Origin: Xylaria sp. FL1777
Lineage: Eukaryota; Ascomycota; Sordariomycetes; Xylariales; Xylariaceae
Assembly (NCBI GenBank): GCA_022578965.1
Contig: MU400614.1
Coordinates: forward strand, 1 to 64,000
DNA length: 64,000 nucleotides
Direction of reading: 5' to 3'
Shown: positions 1 through 11,804 of the stretch, in pieces
Position numbering within the stretch: position 1 is the stretch's first letter
Layout: each line of letters begins with the position of its first letter
The notes under the pieces: generated by a model
Databases searched by the model: none
Told to the model about the DNA's origin: nothing
What the model saw: the letters and a program-made list of their open reading frames with translations, nothing else
Position numbers and translations under genes: made by a program

Positions 1-910
1 GACCCCTAGTGTCTGCCTATTGAAGCCACTACATATTACAGCCTATTAGCCTTCAGTACAGGCTTTTCATACACCGGCCTGGCGCCCTAAGGTAGTGTAA
101 CCAGGGTACATAGTGGGGACGAGTTGCTGAAGTTGGTAGGGCCTACATGTATGATGCCGGGCAAGAAAAGAAGTATTTTGCCCTGCATACCCAGGGCCGG
201 AGATCATTGTACCCCGGCCCGCTAAACAGAGGAAGTATTCTAGAACCATGGTAAATAATCAGCTACCGGTACGTTGTCGACTAGATAGGCTCAGGTCGGT
301 GGCTTGAGTTTTGTACCTGAGCTGTTGGAATATCGTTTTAAATTATATCTATACTCTATCAGTGAAGAGTAGATCACCGCGGACTATCGTCGATGCAGCC
401 CGAGCTCCGATGCCACACGTGACTCTGTAAGATCTTTTCCTGCGAACCGGAGCCATGTCGAACACTTGAGAGTAATTGATCATCTCCAAATAAGGCATGG
501 CTCGGAATGGTAAACGCATTCTCAACTGATGTTTGACTCAATGCATCGAGGTGACTAACCTCGGTCGCAGTAGTCTGATAATTGTTAGGGACTCCGCCGG
601 CGATGCCGTCTAGCCTAGACTATAGACGAACTGCAGTCTGCATACCGGACTACGAGCCGATAGGCCTTCTAATGCGGAGCGATGAGTTGTTGTGTACTCA
701 CAACGGCTCTTACATGACAGACTGACGCCCCGTTGTGCGCAAGCCTTTTCCTCGGGCTGTAGAGGTGGACAGTGGCCATTCTAGTCGATTGTTGGAGGCT
801 GTTTGGCTGGCTTGAAGCCACTTTTGACTACTTTTGAGGCGCAGCATCACCCTGGCTAGAGTCATACGACCCGGTCGCCAATACCGGCTCTTGGCATCCT
901 TAGCAACTTG

Positions 911-955
911 ACATCCTTGACATCCTTGACATCCTTGACATCCTTGACACCCTTG
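911..955. repeat. 9-bp minisatellite, five copies
   Basis: Five tandem copies of ACATCCTTG, the last with one change (ACACCCTTG). Read on the minus strand it would give a run of Cys-Gln-Gly triplets, but the host open frame is not otherwise protein-like, so it is treated as a simple repeat. Confidence 0.9.
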
Positions 956-1821
956 ACAGACCGTTGAGCGGGGACTTCCAACGTGGAGACTAGGTAGGTA
1001 GGCGATTGGGCAACTTGCGAAGGAATCCCGCACCTAGCAGGGAATGGCTACCATGGCGAGGATCTCGCAAGGCACCCGCAAGGCTGACAGCCTCATTCAG
1101 GGTTTACCTGTCACCGTTCTGCCGTTAACCCTATAACGATGTATAGAGGTTCGTCTGTCGACGGAGTGGGCCGTTCCACGGGGGGCTCGATGAGGGCCCT
1201 TTCCGGTACGGTAGTCCTGATTTGGCATATTCAACATCAACGTGTGTGCACTTATGCGTATACAGGATCTCTCGCCTAGCCGCTAGACACGATTATAGCT
1301 ACTCCAGCGGGTCGATGCCAGCTGTGCAGGGAACAAGCAGATGACATACATGGCAGACAGGGTGAGAGTAGTCACAACCGGGGTTTTAGTGTGTGGTTTC
1401 GCGATTATTTCGTCGTTGTTGTTTTTTTGGGTTTTCTGTTTCTCCCTTTTTGGTCGCTTGTGGTCTGAGTACGGGAGCACACAACTTGCCTTGAGCGGCC
1501 GTGGTGGCCTAGGGAGCGATTGTGGTGGCCTTGGTGGCTGGATTTACCTTTACCTAGGTATCTTCAACCAACGAGACGCAAAGTGCCGGCGATGAACTCT
1601 CGAATGTAGTATATAAGGTATATGACTTGAAGAGCATGCACGGTACGGGTACGGTATACTCGAAGGGAGTCGAATTGATGGGTCCCCGCTTGCTAATCGG
1701 GCATTCTAGACCTGACCCAGAAGTCTGGGATGGCCATCGTAGATCTCGTCAGCGATGGGACGATCAGGGTTCTGGTCAGGGTTTTCTGTCTTAGATGGCG
1801 CCTGTCTTTGTTTCAGATATT

Positions 1822-1847
1822 CAGGCAGGCAGGCAGGCAGGCAGGCA
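1822..1847. repeat. (CAGG)n tetranucleotide repeat
   Basis: About six uninterrupted CAGG units in non-coding DNA. A simple microsatellite with no visible function. Confidence 0.85.
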
Positions 1848-4124
1848 AGCCAGGCTAACGCTAAACAGTGATGTGGTGTAGTAGTGTACCGTAGTAGGTA
1901 GTGTACAGATCTCATCCCGTATGCTGGGGAGTCTACTGTGTAGATGAGGTAGCAGATAGAGCAGCTGAGTAGAGGGGCTATGTTCCTCCATCGTGGCGTT
2001 TATTGGCTGCTGGTACGACGCATCTAGTCCCCAGTATACATGTACTAACCTAGCGCCAACTACCTAACCTACCTACATATACATACTTACTGCGTAGGTG
2101 AGGTACCTGACATCAGCACATGAAGAGAATAAATAGGTAGATGCTAGATAAGTAGAAGTTACTAGGTATGTAGCAAGCTACCTAGGTAGGTATAGCTCAA
2201 CCTTCCATATTTCCACAAGTAGCTTCGTATTTGTAGCGAGACAATTTCCTATATTCGACCGGGTGGAGTCCACCTAGCAGTGACTAGATACCTTGTGATT
2301 TTATCGCCAACGTAGGTGCTGTAGCGTGGGCTGTCCAAGTCTACATGCCTTAATACAACGGTAAATCATGGTTTCCTGCATGTATTGTACGACGAAGCCG
2401 ATCGCCTGTAGGAGCCAACGCCCGGCGTACCAGAGCCAATCGTGACATTGAGCGCGCATGCAGCAAATCTCCTGCTACCAGGTACCCAGACTAGCACTGC
2501 AGATAAATGTTCAGCCCTACCAGGCACAATTACTGCGACTCGCATTAAGCTTTGATCAAGTATCATTGCAATTAACCATGGCCCAAGTTTCGGATTTTTG
2601 GCCTCAACGTGAGTTGCGGTTTGTCATTTGAGATTTGATAGCTGTTTGCTGCCGATGAGCGGCTGAACACAAGAATAGCAAACCGACGCATTCGTGAATT
2701 TCCTACCCTCTACGTAACGTAGTACATATCATCGTTGGAAGACCAGAGAAAAGCTTATGCTATACCCGCCATATCTATGATGTAACCACGTAGCATAGCG
2801 CATCTACGATGCCCTCTTTGTCAGAGGATAGCTCGGCAGCCCTAGGACAAACCCCTGAACACCGTCATCATGTGGTGGAGAAGGACGGTGGAGATCACAA
2901 CGCCCTTGGCTTGGCTAGTTTCTGCCCAGTATCAATCAACCATGCGTGCCGTGATCAGGAAAAGCTGGTGGCCACAGACGAAGACATTCGCTGTGGTAGT
3001 ATCGCGAATCCGGCCGGAGATTTCATCGAAGTCGGATTTCGCCACGGCCTCGCCTCTGAAAGCATGTTGCATTCATTTTCGGGGTTCCGTTGCGCGTGTG
3101 AGCGGGATCCCATTCCGATCTCGAGACCACGACACGGCGTTCAACGAACTCCGTGGACGGTCGATAAACCACCCAATATGCCCGTCGGTCGAACTTGACT
3201 TGATCCATTACATGTAATAGCAAACAAGCTTAAAATAGGCGGAGACGCCGGCCCTCGGCTCTTTTATTGTGCAAGTATCGAGAAGCATACTACCTACCAG
3301 ATAGCATGATGGTATACATACATGCTCACTATGCCTGGGTGGGCACTCAAGTAGTGTCGGCATCTGCTCTGAAAACTGATACCTCCGGACTGCAGCGCTT
3401 CGAACGCCGCCCGGCCAAGCAAGAATCGGAACGGCACATTTGTCAGATACCAAACGTTCTCGTGACACCTACGAGACTCTAAATCGGGTCTTGTGAAGAA
3501 GCTATCGCTATCCCCGTACAGAGAGGTCTTTGTCTTGTGATGGCCCCCCAGAATAATTGTCACTGTGCCGGTCACAAATTTAGTGCAGTATAGTATGTGT
3601 AGGACGGAGGCTGTTCATCCATCCGACAACGCCCCTTTCAAGTTACCGATTCCATCAGCTATTTTTTGCAGCTTGGCGCAGCAGCTATTAGTGTGGTTAG
3701 TACAGGAAGTATACTACCTATTATGTAGTCCCTACTACCTAGGGTACCTACTAAGGTTAGGTAGGTAAGTGGGCACTGCATCTCTATCTGTACCGGTACA
3801 GTACCACCACTAGGCCTACGAGGTACATGTAGCTTATGCTCTCTACAAAAAGCAGATACAACATTTCAATATTCATTATAATATGTAGGTAATTTTCGTC
3901 TAATGCTTTGCATTGCCGCATTTTAGAGGTAACGTAACGTATAACGTATAACGTAAATACATAGGTAGTGAGGTTGGCATCCGTCCATATCATACTTTTC
4001 ATGTACTCAGCACTACTTTGCAGCGGTGAGATGCGTGTACAATACTTACCTATTGTACCTACCTAAGCTTTAGGTAGGTTAGTCTACCTACCTCTAGGGG
4101 CGGTATGACTCCTTTTGGAGTAGG

Positions 4125-4152
4125 TACGCATACATGCATGTATGTATGCGTA
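4125..4152. repeat. Near-perfect palindrome
   Basis: TACGCATACATG on the left is mirrored by TATGTATGCGTA on the right, giving an imperfect cruciform-capable palindrome of about 28 bp inside a TACC/GGTA-rich stretch. It may be repeat debris or a protein-binding site; nothing in the sequence decides. Confidence 0.5.
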
Positions 4153-5340
4153 TGTTAAGTACGTACTACCTACCTAGGTACTGTACCTACAGGGCCACCT
4201 ACCTACAGTACGGCACCGGTAAGTAAGTACATAGGTTAGCAGGTATTAAATCATTCTTACCAGACTTAGAATAGCTGGTGTTGGTGTTCTGCCGCGGCAG
4301 CAGCATCACAATACGATGCCCCCCCAACCCTCGTCACAACCTCTCACTGCCCAGAGAACGAAGAAGCGCACCGGTATCCCAGCACTACCCTTACGTGTGC
4401 TAGCGCAGTGCGGCGTATACACGTGTAGATCGCATGGTCTACCTGGGTGCATGGATACCTGTTCGCACAAGCGACAACAGCTCGCCCTTACGCATACGCT
4501 CTCGGCGGCGACCTGGACGAGCACGACGGCTCCTCACCGTGGGAAAGTGACCTCTCTTGGCTCTGTTTACTCATCAAGCGCGCTGGTACAGCACAGTACC
4601 TCCATCCATACCGCCCGGGCCTGCGATGATGTCTCCATGCCATGTAGCCCGTCGTCGTCGACATGGCCCAGGTATCCATGGCAAGGCGTCTAATATGCCT
4701 GCCTCTAAGTCTCTCCCTACCCACCTCCTCCTTACCTGCCATCCCATCTCCTCCCGGCACCAGCATCATCATCGTCATCCTCTTCTTCCTCTTCTTCCTC
4801 CTCCCCCATCCCCCATCCCCCTGCGCCGCCCTCCGCGACCCGGGTGACGGCTGACCTGCATACAAGCGTATGGGTCTCGATGTGCCCTCCGTCGGCTTCG
4901 GTAAGATGCTCTTTCGTCACTGCTGCCTTCTATCTAAGGCCCATGTCAGGTCCTTCCTAGGCTGCAAGCCTCCAAGCCTGCGAGCCTATAAGGCTGCGAT
5001 GGCTTCCTCTGTTGGAGCTGGTTCTAAGCCCTTCGACTCATCATTGATCATCTGCTCTCTCGCTACAAGCCCTTTCCTTTCGTCTGCTCGTTTCGACAGT
5101 GGCTTCTTAATATAATTCTCTTTCCTTGCTGTCGCCTTCTCGGCCCTGTTGCTGCCTTGTCCTGACTAATACGACACACACTGCTCCTTGCCCTCGTCTA
5201 TATCAACCGTAGCGTCGATCCTCAAGTCAAGTCGTTTGCTGCCTTCACTTACCGTGTCTCCGTTTCTCTACCCGTCCCTCTCCCTTTCTCATTCTCAGAT
5301 ACCTCTCGGTCCACTTAGAATACTACATTCACCGTCTTGG

Positions 5341-5380
5341 ACACACATACACACACATATATATATATACATATATATAT
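5341..5380. repeat. CA/TA dinucleotide microsatellite
   Basis: An (AC)n run passes into (AT)n and ends about 28 bases upstream of the ATG at 5409, so it probably lies in the promoter or 5' leader of that small gene. Confidence 0.85.
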
Positions 5381-5408
5381 CTTCACTTGTCCAAGTCGAA
5401 ACCCCACA

Positions 5409-5657
5409 ATGTGCTACCAAGTAGTCGAAGTGTATGCGGTTTGCCGTTGCCTCTACTACCAGCATGCTGTCGATCGATGTGCTGCATATGGCCGTCCCGG
5501 ACACGAGATCTCGAAAAAGACCATTCCTGTTGGCTATGCCTGCTCTGTGCACTCGCAATCAAACAGCTATGGCGCCTATGCTGGCGGGCAGAATTACTCA
5601 GACTCGGGCTACTACAGCAACCACTCGAGCCGTGACTCATATAGCCAGCGTCGATGA
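5409..5657 (+). CDS. Small Cys/His-rich conserved fungal protein (82 aa)
   Basis: A single uninterrupted frame gives 82 residues starting MCYQVVEVYAVCRCLYYQH. The ATG is placed here because the frame upstream translates the dinucleotide microsatellite and would not be protein-like. Cys2, Cys12, Cys14, His19, Cys24, His32, Cys45 and His48 form a regular Cys/His pattern suggesting one or two zinc sites (inference). The last 30 residues are Ser/Tyr/Gly-rich and probably disordered. The start resembles a small uncharacterised family I remember as widespread in filamentous ascomycetes (MCxxVxExYxVCxCLYYxH); its function is unknown to me. No signal peptide or membrane segment is seen. A downstream intron extending the protein cannot be excluded, although a stop follows directly. 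Confidence 0.72.
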   Translation: MCYQVVEVYAVCRCLYYQHAVDRCAAYGRPGHEISKKTIPVGYACSVHSQSNSYGAYAGGQNYSDSGYYSNHSSRDSYSQRR

Positions 5658-8600
5658 AATGTCTTGTCTTCGGTAATGGGCTACCGCTTGTGGCAAACTT
5701 CACCATTGAATACTTTCGAATTTGGGCATTGGGTCTCGTACCTCTATTCGTTTCGACCTCGGCCGAGGACTTCTTCGCAATTGCGCCGGCCGTCTCAGTT
5801 ATCAGTTTTGCTAGTGGGCTATGACCGTATCATGTCCTCCTCAGCTCCACCCACCCTCCAATGAGGTAAAGCAACGGCATGTCTTGAGCTAATCCGGCTT
5901 GCTTTTGGAGGGTGTTACGATACCACGACGAGAGCATAAGTTATCGAAGACACGAAGGATGACATGTTTGGACGCAAAGTAATTCATTCTCTCCACTCCC
6001 ACCTATTTTAGGTCATCACACCCTTCGTTGTTAATGTCAATGACTTCACGGCACACGATAATCACGATTTCACTTGAGACGCACTCGACAGGACAACACG
6101 CCTTTCCATTCCGGCCTTTTCTGGTTCCCTGGCACTGGACCCGCTCGGTCTCAACATAGCATCAGCGACGCTATGGCCTTTCTTTCTTCTTCTTCCCCCT
6201 CACAACAGTCACGACAACTCGTCGAAACATTTAGTGTTGGTCACCTCGTTGACGACACGCTAAATATGACGCTACGATTTGAATGGTCCCCGCACGAAGA
6301 GACCCGCAGGATCGAGCATGACTACACATCACAGCATTTTTCGGGTTATGGATATATGGGCTTACGCATTGACGGGGAATAGAGATATACCAGGCGTTTC
6401 ATCGGATTGAACGTGGTTTTTTGGGACTTTGTTTTGCATGGATAGAGTATCCGGTCACATTTCCTCTCAGATTTCGAGTTCTTGTTTTTTTACGGCGTCT
6501 ATTTCATTTCTTTCCTTGGTGTTGATACATTCCCTCTTTGTCACTGTCACATTGGCTTTATTGCCATCTCGACTTCGATATTTCTCACTGCTAGTCAGTC
6601 AGTTTGTGTAACATCACTACTATGTTGCTCAGGCAGCAACATCATGTACCCTTACCTTCGTCGATCGAGGTAACAACTAGATAGACCCTTGAGAAAATGG
6701 CGCCAAGACATGGGGGGCGGAGCAAGAACTGGATTTCTCATCTCTGTCGCAAACAGTCGATTCGATGTTCATATAGCTGCTTGGCACAGCTGGAGCACCG
6801 CTGGCGATATCGGCCGCATTTGCTCCCTCATGTCTATCACGACCTCCTTTGGCGGAAAGCTCTAAAAAACACTCGTCCGGCTACGAAAGAGCTGTTACAT
6901 TCAAAATCTAGATTGGTAGTCTCTCAGTGGGACAAACAGAGAAGGAAATGGCTGATTGTGGGGATGGATAGACTAGGCGTTTTCAAGCAGCATATATATT
7001 AATAAATCTGTTGGCTTGAGCATTAGGCGACCACACTGCGCCGCACTGTTCCATCATAACCGCTTTAAGTGACCGCCATCAACCTCTATTGGTAGTATAG
7101 CACTGCCGAGAATCCAGGATAACCTTAGCTCTAGTTTTGGATTTCTCAATTGCTACCTTGTGTATGGTGTGTGGACTATGTATATCGACGGACCCCATAA
7201 GAAGCTTAATGAAAGCTATGACTCAAAAGCTTCCCTCGATCAAGGATACCCGTGTCGCTTCTATACTATTATTACGATGCGCTGTAACCCAATGCCGGGG
7301 GTGGCACAGGGTGGGTAAGTGAGAATATGCTTCAAAATAAATTGCTTCTACATGTAGTACTGGCACTTTCTTGTATGGTATCGGAGGAAATACATCATAC
7401 ATGGACTCGATGTGGCCGCACGGGACGAATTATTGTCGGCTCCTTACTGATCATGCCCATTCCCTGTAGCGTGTCCCTTGCAGGTCAGGTTAGATGAGTT
7501 GGCCTCCAGAGGAACCAACGAGACGCGGTATATTCCTAGCCCGGCGGCGTGAAGATTGGGGGATCCAATGTCGTCCAGGTAGGCGACGAGGCCATTTCTA
7601 AGCCTTGCACATGGAATACGTAACTAGGTCTCAAGATTCGACAGGTACTAACCTACCAGCTAAGCTAAGTCGAGAGAAAGGCCTGCAGTAGTGCTATCTC
7701 ACATCTCAGGACTCCCCGACATCACCGTTCCATTACAGTATAGACGTGACTAAGCCTTCACTACGTGTGAGATGCTCTTGCAGTAGTGTGCCCGGATGGG
7801 AGGCCGCCATCCGTTCTTAGCACGCTACAGTGGGTTGATCCCTCTGGACTCTTCGTAGTGGCTGACGGGAATTGATATAACAGACCCCTGCTTGTTGCAT
7901 TTTCTTTTTCCCGTTATAGGTAGCGCAAGGACCATGGGTCTTGGGAGCCCGAAAAGATAGGTACTTACATATTGTAGAACTACATACTGCCTACATGTAG
8001 GTATACTAGTATATAGGTGGTAAGCCAGTAACCAGACAGATGGAATTGGGGGCCGATGATCGCAGCTGGACAGGGGCGGTAGAAGAACCCTGGTCATATA
8101 TTTAGGTACTAAGTAAAGCTTATCACGCATCCCACTCTCATCAGATTCATATTATAGCCACGTATCTACACCTCTGGGGAAATGTATGGTGTTACTAGCT
8201 ACAGATACTACTTATTAATATCAGGGAACCAACTGAACACACTCCAGTCTAGTAGGAGTTGATGACGGACCGGTGCTGTAAGTTGTCCCCTGCTTGCTTC
8301 TGCATGCTTCGTAGGGCTGGATGGTCTCCAGCTGTGATGCCACCCTGACTGCCTCGGTGTCAACTTCTGCCAAGCACGGACATAAACAGCACGGTCACTC
8401 GGTACGATTTTAGCATAGACGGGATAGAAGCCCGAAATAACTATAGAAAACCTATTCTTCTACCACCAAAAGTGAGGGCAGCACATAAATAATTCGAGCC
8501 GCCCAATTGCGATGGCGATATTAGAGGGTCGTCCGCAAGGGATGGACGGCACCGAGAGAGGGGCAAGTTCGCGCTCGATTCGACTCCTCTATTAATAGCA

Positions 8601-10237
8601 TAGAAAAGCCCGTTGCAAGGCTCTCCTGTCCTGCCCTCTCTTTCATTCGAGATGGCACTTTATACTCGGGTATTGCAAAAACATAGCAGTTTACTGTTCT
8701 TGGAGGAATCCCCCATCAACCTGGCGGTCCTCGATCGGCGCTACTCTGACTGACAGCTCAGCTTGCGCTGTGCTGTGGCACTTACTTATGCGGACGCTGA
8801 GGACCGTGATTCGTCGTTCTTGAGACGCCTGTGCCACAGCGTTGACTGGCCGAGGAATGGAATGGGTGGCTTGCATAGCCGAGCGCTTAAACGGTCGCTT
8901 GGCTGGGTTTGACAAGGTATGACAAGGTATGACGAGAGGGTAATACGAATGTGATCTTCGGAGGATTTTCGATGTGTTCTGTCGATCATTCATTTCTCGG
9001 AGATCGATCCTATGGGCCTTTTTCGCCCCAGCACCAACAAGGCTGACTCTTGGTCCGTACTTGTCGTATTTCTTCCCACGAGTATATCAGTGACTCCGTC
9101 TACGATCGGTCCTTGGTCCTTTTGTAAGCACGCCCGAATGGAATGTGAGGTGGGTGGCTTTAATGGACTTTCTTCTACTTTATTCCCGAGTCCCCACGAC
9201 CACGGCAGTCTCACGCTTATGATGACCAATGAGAGTAATTGAGTGCTCTTAATATACGAGATATAGGACGAGACAAATTGGATGTAACGAGAGTAATAAC
9301 ACTAAGCTAATGTCATTATTCGCAAGGTTATCTTCCCACGGTGTAACCTCAGGCTTATGAGACTTTTACTACCGTATGTCTGTAGACGCCACACGAGAGG
9401 TAATTCACCAGTCAATTCAGAACTTGCTGTTAATTGCTTCTCTTCGGCCGAAGCAATGCAATCCTGTTTGTCTAACCTACTGGAGGCCCGGGCCCAAGGC
9501 AGCGGCATTAAGCCACTTGACTGCAACTCCTAGGAGAAGGTTCAACACGCCGGTAGCTTATGTGAAAATTTTTCTTCGAATGGGCGCTCATCTATTCAAT
9601 TGATATGTATATGAAGTTAAACCTCCGTAAGTAAAGGTGAACAAGCAACCCACTCTGAGATCGTGCCGATATCCATCTCACCTATCCGATGAATCTGAGT
9701 TATTACTTCACGGATTCGTAGCTTGTGAACAGTTTCGAGTAGCATCCATGCGTCCAAGACCAACTGTGTAGTATACCATTTTAACAAATAACCACAGTAG
9801 CCCCGCAAGCGAAATGGGATTAACGGCCGATTATCGCAGCTTATAGACTTCCCACACTGCGCGTGTGATTTAGATGTACTAATGGGCGCCAATTGGGCCT
9901 CAATTGGATGCCATGCAGGTGCTACTATTAGTTTCGGAGAATGATCGTAAACCATTGGGGTTCCGTGCATGAAGAGATGGAGATACAATGGAGCAATGGC
10001 ACGTCGTCTGAGAGGGGTAAGAATGTTGTCAAGTGATACCGGACGGGGGTTTACGAAGCCGTTAGTGATGCAAACACTCGGATTTCTGTAAGTACGAGGC
10101 CTCTTGGCATCGTATAGTTCCCACGCTCCATGTATATATAATATGATGAATCAAGTCAGTTCTGTATCTCAATGGTAAACCTCTTACTATCTGATAACAC
10201 ACGCTACCCTTCGTGATCGGTCGACAGCACAAGTACA
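5658..10237. other. Intergenic region, no gene recognised
   Basis: Open frames of 60-123 codons occur, for example 6074-6382 (+), 6697-7002 (+), 8691-8993 (-), 8990-9229 (-) and 9617-9988 (-). None matches a family I know and several overlap on opposite strands. The first kilobase is probably the 3' trailer of the 5409 gene. The 9617-9988 minus frame (123 codons) is the most protein-like, but it has no recognisable motif. Confidence 0.55.
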
Positions 10238-11568
10238 ATGGAATCTCTAGAAGGGCCGACATGGCTGGAGAAGCTAGAGGAACAGCGTACGCGGCTATCT
10301 CAACATTAAGAAAAGCTTCAATTGTTAACCCTGGTATATATAGTGGACGTTGACGTGGATTGGATGGATCCGGAGTATGTCAAGAATATGCCCATCAAAC
10401 CCCATGACCAGACGAGCAACCAGCTCTGGGTGAATATTGAATTGCACCGCACAAGCAACGCCGAAACTCTACAGCAGGTTGCCAAGGATCTCAAAGATGA
10501 GGGATGGTTGGCGGTCTATACAAGAATTGTCAGTGTTCTCATTGGCCAAGTTCTATCTATGCTCCCAAGCTGACATGCATAGGCTGTTTTGATGTGCAAG
10601 AAGAATATTGACAACATCCGCGGCCGCGTATTGCTACAGACGCTTCCGTCGAAAGCATACGATACCCAGGCGACAATTGACCATGCGCGTTTGTATGACA
10701 AGGAGTTTGCACAGGCGGGTATAGGAAGAGATCGTTACTGTATCAAAATTCCAGCTACGGGCCCGGCACTCAACGCGGCCAAGATCCTATCCCAAGAAGG
10801 CATTGCGACGCTAGGCACCGCCGTGTTCGGCCTGCCTCAGGCCATAGCTTGCAGCCAGGCGGGCTGTCTCTACATTAGTCCATACTACAATGGTCTGCCC
10901 TACATGTCTCGAGTGGGCCGGTAATAGGCTATTTAGCTGACGAGGCGCAATAGAAAACCGCGCCCATGACGACTTGAGTCTCTGGCCAGACGTCAAAGAC
11001 CCTGCTTTAGAGCACCCCAACAGTCCCCGGATGATTCAGATCATCGAGACGTATAAACGCCTCTATAAAGAAACCGGCAAACAGCAGCCGCTCGTGAAGC
11101 TCGCAAGGTACGTAGTGATAAGTAACGAGTAGATGACGCACAAGCTAACCCGTCTGCAGTTTCATTGGCGTAAAAGAAGTGATGGCAGCGGCAGAAATGG
11201 GTTGCCACTCTGCGACCATCTTCCACACCCTGCTGGACCAGCTGGCCAAGATGAAGTACGACGCATCTGAACAGCCAGGTGAGGGTGTTCCCAAGCCCGA
11301 ACATCCCTATAAGAACTCAGGGCCGACACCCGCCCGTCTTGCCAAGCTGTTGGGGACCGATCCCTTGATTGCCAATTGGGACGGCAAGTTGGCCAGTACG
11401 AGCATCGACTATCTCGCAAACGGGGGAGCCGAGCTTAAGAAGGCAATCCAGAGCGACCCCATTGCTACTACCAGGCTCGCAGAAGCTCTGAAGATCTTCA
11501 TCGGCGACGATGAAAACGGCGAGACGAGCAGCAGGAAGAAATGCGAGGAGGCGATAGCCCAAGTTTGA
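10238..11568 (+). CDS. Transaldolase-fold enzyme (transaldolase-like, 368 aa)
   Basis: Five exons join in frame: 10238-10286, 10344-10528, 10583-10892, 10954-11107, 11160-11568, giving 368 aa. The first exon (MESLEGPTWLEKLEEQ) links to LDVDVDWMDPEYV, which fixes the start and first intron. The family signs are the DVDVD/DPE start, the Schiff-base lysine in CIKIPAT (about Lys133, close to the position in classical transaldolases) and LGTAVFGLPQA...YISPYYNE, the barrel strands before and around the active site. Known family chemistry is transfer of a dihydroxyacetone unit between sugar phosphates, or a related aldol reaction. The segment after the lysine (GPALNAA) differs from housekeeping transaldolase (WEGIQAA), so this is probably a divergent paralogue with an unknown substrate. 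No targeting signal is seen. It is convergent with the bHLH gene, 236 bp away. Confidence 0.9.
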
Positions 11569-11581
11569 ACGGCAGAACCAC

Positions 11582-11616
11582 CAGGGCAGGGCAGGGCAGG
11601 GCAGGGCAGGGCAGGG
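11582..11616. repeat. (CAGGG)7 tandem repeat between convergent genes
   Basis: Seven perfect CAGGG units begin 13 bp after the transaldolase-like stop codon. The regularly spaced GGG runs on the plus strand could form a G-quadruplex in the 3' trailer RNA. This is inference from sequence only. Confidence 0.9.
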
Positions 11617-11804
11617 CAAGACAGGTCAGGGGATGGGGGTGTTCTCCCTTTAGTCAAGAAGAGCGAGGTAGTCGCCTGACTTCTCCTCCGAGAACCCAAT
11701 AGAACTAACGACGCCCATCTTAGCATACGACCACTAAGTACAAGGCGTCTCTGGAATTGTGCGTCGAGTGAACACCTGGTAACTGCTGGTCTCCCGCACA
11801 CCTC

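Larger units (their letters stand above)
1..5408. other. Long intergenic region, no gene recognised
   Basis: No family could be recognised on either strand. The longest open frames (129 codons at 2809-3198 +, 115 at 2870-3217 +, 125 at 4316-4693 + and 4488-4865 -) overlap one another in several frames, which argues against any one being real. About 2.8-3.2 kb is more GC-balanced than its flanks and open in several frames, so an old gene relic there is possible but unproven. The sequence holds many TACC/GGTA repeats (about 2.04-2.19, 3.70-3.77 and 4.04-4.24 kb) and a pyrimidine-rich tract (about 4.73-4.83 kb) that may belong to the promoter or leader of the gene at 5409. Confidence 0.6.

Noticed and set aside
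710..1033. 107-codon minus frame with Cys-Gln-Gly repeats
   Set aside because: The repetitive part is the 9-bp minisatellite and the remainder is not protein-like.
4316..4920. Several overlapping frames of 60-125 codons on both strands
   Set aside because: Arise from pyrimidine-rich sequence; mutually overlapping and lacking motifs.
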